Below, piece after piece: positions 8,481 through 12,358 of a DNA stretch of 12,358 nucleotides (positions within the stretch are counted from its first letter, which is position 1; each line of letters opens with the position of its first letter). The position numbers were made by a program, and so were the translations under genes. The notes below the pieces were generated by a model. The model did no database searches. It had not been told where the DNA came from and saw only the letters and a list, made by a program, of their open reading frames with translations. The stretch spans positions 1-12,358 of the forward strand of contig JAUXBI010000018.1 in NCBI GenBank assembly GCA_030619435.1. Reading direction: 5' to 3'. The stretch comes from Syntrophaceae bacterium. GTDB lineage: Bacteria; Desulfobacterota; Syntrophia; Syntrophales; UBA2210.

Positions 8481-8597
8481 ATGGTGAAAAGCTGTCGGGA
8501 TTTGGAAATCTGGCAGAAAACCATGGATTTAGCGGAGATATGTTATCGTATAACCGGGAAGTTTCCCGATTGTCTCTTTATCGTTATTGTGTCTTAA
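8481..8597 (+). pseudogene. Remnant of a four-helix-bundle protein gene (23S rRNA intervening-sequence family)
   Basis: The 38-residue frame begins MVKSCRDLEIWQKTMDLAEI and continues to GKFP. This matches the first helix and start of the loop of the four-helix-bundle family (S23/TIGR02436), whose members usually begin xxxYRDLxVWQKAMxL and run to about 115-125 residues. After GKFP the similarity stops abruptly and the frame ends nine residues later (DCLFIVIVS). The remaining helices are not found in any frame nearby, so the 3' two thirds are deleted. The break coincides with a small palindrome (CGGGAA-GT-TTCCCG, 8555-8568). The remnant starts 55 bases after ftsZ and overlaps the end of the opposing membrane-protein gene by 14 bases. 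Whether it is still expressed is unknown. Confidence 0.6.
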
Positions 8598-8850
8598 AAA
8601 GACGAACAAAATACTGCCATACCTTCTTTAGCAGAAGGCGAGAATAACGGATTCCTTCCGGACCCGCCAGTAATGCACCCAGTCCCAGCATTCCCCAGCT
8701 CAGAACGTATAATGCTATTCCAAGATGGAAAAAGGACTCGTTGTGTTTATTTATAGCAATTGCATCACATACCAGCATGGCACCCCAGCCAAGTGGCTGA
8801 TTCGTTGTCAGCAGTACTATTCCTATCCAGAACTTGACGCTGAATTTCAT
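8584..8850 (-). CDS. Small two-helix membrane protein of unknown function
   Basis: The 88-residue product has two hydrophobic segments, about residues 7-30 and 41-63, and a basic, aromatic C-terminal tail (RYSRLLLKKVWQYFVRLFK). Gly-rich turns NQPLGWG (17-23) and GLGALLAGPEG (56-66) stand out. The layout of two helices followed by a GP-x(2-4)-RYxR tail recalls small proteins annotated as transporter suffix domain proteins, but that is a resemblance from memory only. GGATGGA lies upstream of the ATG on the minus strand, and the frame is free of rare-looking composition, so I believe it is a real gene. It converges with the dcw operon and overlaps the end of the four-helix-bundle remnant. It sits downstream of the MBL-fold gene on the same strand, 115 bases away, so co-transcription is possible. 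Its function cannot be named. Confidence 0.6.
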   Translation of the reverse strand: MKFSVKFWIGIVLLTTNQPLGWGAMLVCDAIAINKHNESFFHLGIALYVLSWGMLGLGALLAGPEGIRYSRLLLKKVWQYFVRLFKTQ

Positions 8851-8965
8851 GGTTCTTCCATCCTGCAGAGGTGTGTGGTTTCCCCGCCACGCGTTGCGAA
8901 GCAGTTGGTATTTAAGGGGTTTTGTCGTCTATATGGGGTATTGAGATGAGAAGTTTCAGATCTCC

Positions 8966-9856
8966 TCATATGTAGAAAGATTCTTTCTCCTTCGGTGCAA
9001 TGCATATGGTGGAGGACCCTCTTTTCTCTAATACAGCCTGTGCCATTTTTAGTTTGTTGTCTATATCATCGTCTGTCTGATCAGGGTCATGGTGAAACAG
9101 GTACAGATTTTTTACCCTGGTCCGGTTTGCCAGCTTCGCCACCTGATTTACCGATGAATGCCCCCATCCGATTTTCTCTTCATATTCCTCGTCCGTGTAT
9201 GTGCAGTCGATTATCAATACATCGGTATCTGAGACAAAGTCTGCCAGCTTGTTTACATAGTTCTTGCTGTAGAGTCTGCTAGACTCCGGGTAAATTTCAT
9301 TATCTGTGACATAACAGATGGATTTGTTCCCGTAATCCAGACGATAACCCAGGCATTTACCAGGGTGATTCAGGAACATCGTTTGGATCTTTATCGTGTC
9401 TATATCGAATCTTTCTTCTCCAAGATTGCGGAAGGAAACCGCCGCGTTAAATCCCTTTATATTTATTGGAAAATATACACCGTCCATTTGCCCCGATATC
9501 AATTTTCGCATGGACATGTCTCCATTAGACGGGCCACAGATCTCAAACTCGTTTCCTTTTGTATACAGAGGCGCGAAGAAGGGGAGACCGTTTATATGAT
9601 CCCAGTGAGGATGCGATATAAATATCGTGGCTTTTGTGAGTGCATGTTTTTCAGAGATGAAGTAATTTGACAGCTCTTTTATTCCGGTTCCGGCGTCGAA
9701 GATGAATAAATTATCCTTCGAGAATTCGAGGCTGACACAGGATGTGTTTCCCCCGTACCTTACCGTGTTTCGGCCTGGTACCGGCAGAGTTCCGCGGACA
9801 CCCCAGAAGGTCAGTTTGATATTTTCTTCCATGATTTGTTTGTATTCTTTACTCAT
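8966..9856 (-). CDS. MBL-fold metallohydrolase (cyclic phosphodiesterase-like)
   Basis: The 296-residue protein is a metallo-beta-lactamase-fold hydrolase of the type beginning with TFWGVRGTLPVPG-x-NTVRYGGNTSC (16-40), related to PhnP/PDE-like phosphodiesterases. Metal ligands expected for the fold are visible: SHPHWDH (81-87), His164 in LNHPG, Asp185 in VTDNE, a second acidic site at Asp217, and His233 in GWGHSS. HHDPDQTDDD (255-264) closes the domain. The substrate is unknown; proteins of this subgroup are sometimes fused or linked to signalling domains, but none is present here. The frame is open to a TTG at 9889, but the ATG at 9856 is preferred: GGA lies eight bases upstream and a TATAAT sits between the two candidates. 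It is probably a cytoplasmic, single-gene unit or the first gene of a unit with the small membrane protein. Confidence 0.87.
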   Translation of the reverse strand: MSKEYKQIMEENIKLTFWGVRGTLPVPGRNTVRYGGNTSCVSLEFSKDNLFIFDAGTGIKELSNYFISEKHALTKATIFISHPHWDHINGLPFFAPLYTKGNEFEICGPSNGDMSMRKLISGQMDGVYFPINIKGFNAAVSFRNLGEERFDIDTIKIQTMFLNHPGKCLGYRLDYGNKSICYVTDNEIYPESSRLYSKNYVNKLADFVSDTDVLIIDCTYTDEEYEEKIGWGHSSVNQVAKLANRTRVKNLYLFHHDPDQTDDDIDNKLKMAQAVLEKRGSSTICIAPKEKESFYI

Positions 9857-9875
9857 GATGTTTTCCAGAGGACAG

Positions 9876-9904
9876 ATTATACCGGACAATTCATTGTAGA
9901 ATCA
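9876..9904 (-). promoter_or_regulatory. Candidate sigma-70 promoter of the MBL-fold hydrolase gene
   Basis: On the minus strand a perfect TATAAT (9881-9876) lies 19 bases upstream of the preferred ATG, leaving a leader of about a dozen bases that includes the ribosome binding site. Seventeen bases further upstream the -35 position reads TGATTC, a poor match to TTGACA, and falls inside one arm of a 10-bp inverted repeat. A weak -35 with an overlapping operator would be typical of a regulated promoter. This is inference from sequence pattern alone. Confidence 0.4.
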
Positions 9905-9939
9905 TGAACGAAGTTGACGTTTATTTCTCTCATGATTCT
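9898..9939. promoter_or_regulatory. 10-bp perfect inverted repeat upstream of the MBL-fold gene
   Basis: AGAATCATGA at 9898-9907 and TCATGATTCT at 9930-9939 are exact reverse complements separated by 22 bases, which puts the arm centres 32 bp apart, about three helical turns. The inner arm covers the -35 position of the candidate promoter. The spacing suits a pair of operator half-sites. It could also be a hairpin ending the upstream methyltransferase transcript, but it lacks a U-tract and its loop is long. Confidence 0.45.
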
Positions 9940-9998
9940 TTGTTTGTGTCAAAATGTTTTGTCAAGACTTTAGAGACCGATATTTCCTTTTGACCCCC

Positions 9999-10757
9999 TC
10001 ATCCTTCACTCTTCCAATAAACAAGGCTTGTACCGCTAATGTTTCTCAACCCTATTTTTTCTTTTTTCTCAATTTCTTCTAGTGCTCTCGTTACACCTTC
10101 CCATATTCCATAGTCATGCCATATAATTACTCCCCCCTTTTTTACCATCTTCATGGCTGCATAAGTATCGGACAGAGCATATTCATAGGCATGTGAACCA
10201 TCAACAAAAACCAGCGAACAGGAATTGTAGAAAGGGGAAAAATCGAATAACGCTGAATCACCAAACAGCTGATTTATTTTTGCAATGAAAGCGCTGTCTG
10301 ACTTTCTGTATTTCTCGAACCTTAAACCGGATGTCTCCTTTTCCACCATATGCCTCTCGCCGGATGCTAACGGAAATTTAGTATCAATTTCCGGAGTAAG
10401 GTCGAGAGTGTATATACTACAGTTCAACGGCGATGAAAAAGCAAGATTCAATGAAGTACGACCATCAGACGTACCTATTTCAAAAATATTTGTTTCATCC
10501 TCACAAGCTGCCGCAATCATATTAATAACGCCAAGCTCACTTATTCGTATATTTCCATTTGCCTGTTCATACTCCCATATTTTTGCAGTCCTGCGAGTGG
10601 TACAACGTTTCCATGAAATTTCCGGCAACTTAACCTGCTGCAGAAATTTCCCCTCTTTCTTCCTGATGCGTATAGTAAATCTCCGCCATCTTCTAGATAA
10701 CCCTGATAATGGAAGGTAAATTCTAGTTCCGTAATAACCATAAAGCAATTCTTTCAT
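9999..10757 (-). CDS. Class I SAM-dependent methyltransferase (Methyltransf_24-like)
   Basis: The 252-residue protein has a basic N-terminal extension (about 1-60) and then a Rossmann methyltransferase domain. Motif I is IFEIGTSDGRTSLNLA (91-106), which binds S-adenosylmethionine; an acidic residue after beta-2 lies in YTLDL (116-120). LVFVDGSHAYEYALSD (182-197) and KGGVIIWHDYG (207-217) match the VDGxHxYxxxxxD and GGxxxxHD signatures of the Methyltransf_24 group, which includes sugar and small-molecule O-methyltransferases. Its substrate is unknown. The ATG has only a modest AGAAG upstream and a better GGAG 14 bases away. Base use looks more AT-rich than in its neighbours, and both flanking gaps (9890-9998 and 10758-10930) are AT-rich, which suggests a separately acquired cargo gene. 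No glycan gene cluster is present in the window to give it a pathway. Confidence 0.82.
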   Translation of the reverse strand: MKELLYGYYGTRIYLPLSGLSRRWRRFTIRIRKKEGKFLQQVKLPEISWKRCTTRRTAKIWEYEQANGNIRISELGVINMIAAACEDETNIFEIGTSDGRTSLNLAFSSPLNCSIYTLDLTPEIDTKFPLASGERHMVEKETSGLRFEKYRKSDSAFIAKINQLFGDSALFDFSPFYNSCSLVFVDGSHAYEYALSDTYAAMKMVKKGGVIIWHDYGIWEGVTRALEEIEKKEKIGLRNISGTSLVYWKSEG

Positions 10758-10848
10758 CTTCTTTAATCTCCATTAGGGCGAATATTTACATATGAGGCAA
10801 TTTTACTTGCTTCCAAAATTGAATATATACTTCTTTTAGGTATAAGAA

Positions 10849-10869
10849 AACGGTAAAATTAGTGCCGTT
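10849..10869 (-). terminator. Weak candidate terminator downstream of the Xni-like gene
   Basis: On the minus strand AACGGCA (10869-10863) pairs with TACCGTT (10855-10849) around a 7-base loop, with one mismatched position that is a G-U pair in RNA. TTCTTAT follows directly, so the stem is followed by a short T-rich run. It lies about 60 bases past the exonuclease stop codon. The stem is short and the tract broken, so this is a modest call. The 173-base gap that holds it (10758-10930) shows nothing else I can name. Confidence 0.3.
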
Positions 10870-10930
10870 CTAATCAAGCGTCAAAATCTTCAGCATTTTA
10901 AAATTTTTAAGGCTTCTATGTTTGATAGTG

Positions 10931-11710
10931 TCATGTTTGTGTCGTGTATCGAAATGATTTCAGGTTCAGGCCAAGTTCCATATCGTCTTTCAGGCGTACC
11001 AGAGATTGTGATAAGCGTGCTTCTTCGACATGTTTGCATAACATCTCGCCCAGCTTGCCTTTGATGGTATAGGCAACCGATAGTATAGTATCCAGGTTTT
11101 CCAACTCGTTCAGCAGTTTGGCGGCTGTCTTCGGGCCTATGGTGGGGACACCGGTTATGTTGTTGGTAGCGTACCCCGCCAGTGCGAAGAGATCCACAAG
11201 CTGATCCGGCTGTACATGCAGTTTTTCTTTTACGTATGTATGATCCATGTCCAGCCTTTGAAAATGATCACGCACCACCACCAGGTCCGAAACAAGTTGC
11301 AGGAACATCTTGTCTGTTGAAAGTATGACGATATTGCCGTTTCGAGATGCCACCTTTACGGCCAATGTGGCTATAACATCGTCCGCTTCCAGTGTGGGGA
11401 AACACACAGAGAGGACACCGATCTCCGAAAACGCGTCCTTGAACCGGTTCATCTGTGCATTCAAGGCTTCAGGCATAGGCGAGCGTCCGGCCTTATATTC
11501 GGGATACAGGCTATGGCGCCAGCCCTGTTTGTGCCCGTCAAAGACACAAATCACATGGGTAGGTTGGCATTCGCGCAGGGCGCGCTGGAGGGAGTGGACA
11601 CTTGTTGTCAAAGCGTCATTCACACGGCCCGGCCCGTCATCTCCCGGTTGCGCAGCATACACACGGCGGATAAGGTTGAGGGCATCTATCAGCAAAAGTT
11701 TAATTTTCAT
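10931..11710 (-). CDS. xni: Xni-type 5'-3' exonuclease / flap endonuclease-like protein
   Basis: The 259-residue protein resembles E. coli Xni (ExoIX/YgdG), a DNA polymerase I 5'-nuclease paralogue, in length and sequence order. It starts MKIKLLLIDALNLIRR, which aligns with the Xni start MAVHLLIVDALNLIRR, so the ATG at 11710 is preferred over a TTG at 11719; no clear Shine-Dalgarno is seen. Site I acidic residues are present: Asp9, Asp58 (VFDGH), Glu108, Asp110 and Asp111 (LEADD) and Asp133 (STDK). GWRHSLYPEYKAGRSPMPE (63-81) is the family arch region. The H3TH region reads TNNITGVPTIGPKTAAKLL (182-200), where ordinary FENs have DNIPGV; the site II aspartates are missing, as in Xni. The gene begins 19 bases after the TPR gene on the same strand, which suggests one transcript. 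Confidence 0.87.
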   Translation of the reverse strand: MKIKLLLIDALNLIRRVYAAQPGDDGPGRVNDALTTSVHSLQRALRECQPTHVICVFDGHKQGWRHSLYPEYKAGRSPMPEALNAQMNRFKDAFSEIGVLSVCFPTLEADDVIATLAVKVASRNGNIVILSTDKMFLQLVSDLVVVRDHFQRLDMDHTYVKEKLHVQPDQLVDLFALAGYATNNITGVPTIGPKTAAKLLNELENLDTILSVAYTIKGKLGEMLCKHVEEARLSQSLVRLKDDMELGLNLKSFRYTTQT

Positions 11711-11729
11711 TTTTCGCAACTAAGGGTTT

Positions 11730-12358
11730 TTAATCTGTGGATCGTTCTCCCATGTTATCGGCGAACGACCGGTACCGCCGGGCCTCTCTCTCATTTCCTG
11801 TGGCGGTGTAAATCTGTTCCACCTTTCTGAAGTGGTTTTCCCGGCCTGCCGGGTCTTCCTCAATCAGAGATAAATATATCTCCAGTATCTTCGCTGAATA
11901 ATCTCCGAGTTCCGTGGAGATATCCGCATATTTCTGTTTGATAAAAGGGGCAACCCTCGCGCCACAGCTGCTGCATTTTCCCATTATCTCGCTGTACAGT
12001 TCAAGAGCCGCGTCCTTTTTCCCGAGCGCTTCATATGCTGCCGCCAGTGACAAGGCTGTGTGTTCATCCCAGCCATGAGACTGCAGGAATTCCAGGTAGA
12101 AGGCCTCAGCGTCCTGATACCTTCCGGACCGGTATAGCGATTCACCTTTGAGATGCAGAATGGGCGCTGACTCCACCAGTTCTCCCGGACAGGAGAACAG
12201 CAGGTCATCGGCTTCATCAAACTTTTTCATTGTCCACAGGGTTTCGCACAAGACCTGGTATCCATGTATGGAACGGGGACTATTTTCGATGAAGCGCTTC
12301 AGGAGCAGGAGGGCATCTTCGTATCTTTCCAGATTCAGGTATGCAGTGGCCAGTTCAA
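11730..12358 (-). CDS. Tetratricopeptide-repeat protein, C-terminal part (partial)
   Basis: The frame is open to the right edge, so the N-terminus is missing; 208 codons are visible before the stop. The sequence is a run of helix pairs of TPR type: ELATAYLNLERYEDALLLLK, then YQVLCETLWTMKKFDEADDL, LHLKGESLYRSGRYQDAEAF and LSLAAAYEALGKKDAALELY, each with the usual small residues and the YxxAxxxY-like pattern, followed by a more degenerate pair around LGDYSAKILEIYLSLIEEDP. KCSSCG contains a CxxC pair inside the array, of unknown meaning. TPR arrays bind protein partners; no catalytic domain or signal peptide is in the visible part. It lies 19 bases upstream of the Xni-like gene, so the two are probably co-expressed, but no functional link is established. 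Confidence 0.85.
   Translation of the reverse strand, partial: ELATAYLNLERYEDALLLLKRFIENSPRSIHGYQVLCETLWTMKKFDEADDLLFSCPGELVESAPILHLKGESLYRSGRYQDAEAFYLEFLQSHGWDEHTALSLAAAYEALGKKDAALELYSEIMGKCSSCGARVAPFIKQKYADISTELGDYSAKILEIYLSLIEEDPAGRENHFRKVEQIYTATGNEREARRYRSFADNMGERSTD

Noticed and set aside
8945..8968. Hairpin ATGAGGAG/CTTCTCAT at the end of the MBL-fold gene as a terminator
   Set aside because: The stem is short with a G-U pair, it overlaps the stop region, and no T-tract follows on the minus strand.
10285..10719. Open frame of 144 codons on the plus strand opposite the methyltransferase
   Set aside because: The minus strand has coherent methyltransferase motifs; this frame shows no recognisable pattern or ribosome binding site.
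1..12358. CRISPR array, tRNA or rRNA gene, transposase, phage or toxin-antitoxin genes
   Set aside because: I looked on both strands and saw no regular spacer array, cloverleaf, rRNA core sequence or recognisable protein of these classes.

Overview
The window holds the distal two thirds of a division and cell wall (dcw) cluster, followed by a short accessory stretch on the opposite strand. It looks like a Gram-negative bacterium of moderate GC content. The gene order murD-ftsW-murG-murC-murB-ftsQ-ftsA-ftsZ and the style of the proteins suggest a member of the former Deltaproteobacteria (Desulfobacterota and relatives). A GACTTTTTACGA-type intergenic repeat, which I associate from memory with that group, supports this. 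The assignment is inference; no rRNA or other phylogenetic marker lies in the window.

Plus strand, 1-8425: a compact operon. The 3' end of murD is followed by a repeat-like element of about 154 bp whose left end lies inside the murD reading frame and supplies its last codons and stop. Then come ftsW (lipid II polymerase of the septum), murG (lipid II synthesis), murC and murB (UDP-MurNAc and UDP-MurNAc-Ala synthesis), ftsQ (divisome scaffold), ftsA (membrane anchor of the Z ring) and ftsZ (the ring itself). Gaps are 0-20 bp, with a TAATG overlap at murG/murC and an ATGA overlap at murB/ftsQ, so translation is probably coupled. Together these genes make the cytoplasmic precursor, convert it to lipid II, polymerise it at the septum and build the ring that directs this. 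No ddl gene lies between murB and ftsQ.

8426-8965: end of the operon. A 38-codon remnant of a four-helix-bundle (23S rRNA intervening-sequence type) gene lies just after ftsZ. It converges with, and slightly overlaps, a small two-helix membrane protein gene on the minus strand.

Minus strand, 8966-12358: a metallo-beta-lactamase-fold hydrolase with a candidate promoter and a 10-bp inverted repeat upstream; an apparently AT-richer class I methyltransferase gene in AT-rich flanks; and a probable two-gene unit of a TPR protein (running off the right edge) and an Xni-type 5'-3' exonuclease/flap endonuclease. I see no tRNA, rRNA, CRISPR array, transposase or phage gene. No clearly new multi-gene system is visible; the most notable signal is the repeat element that has taken over the end of murD.
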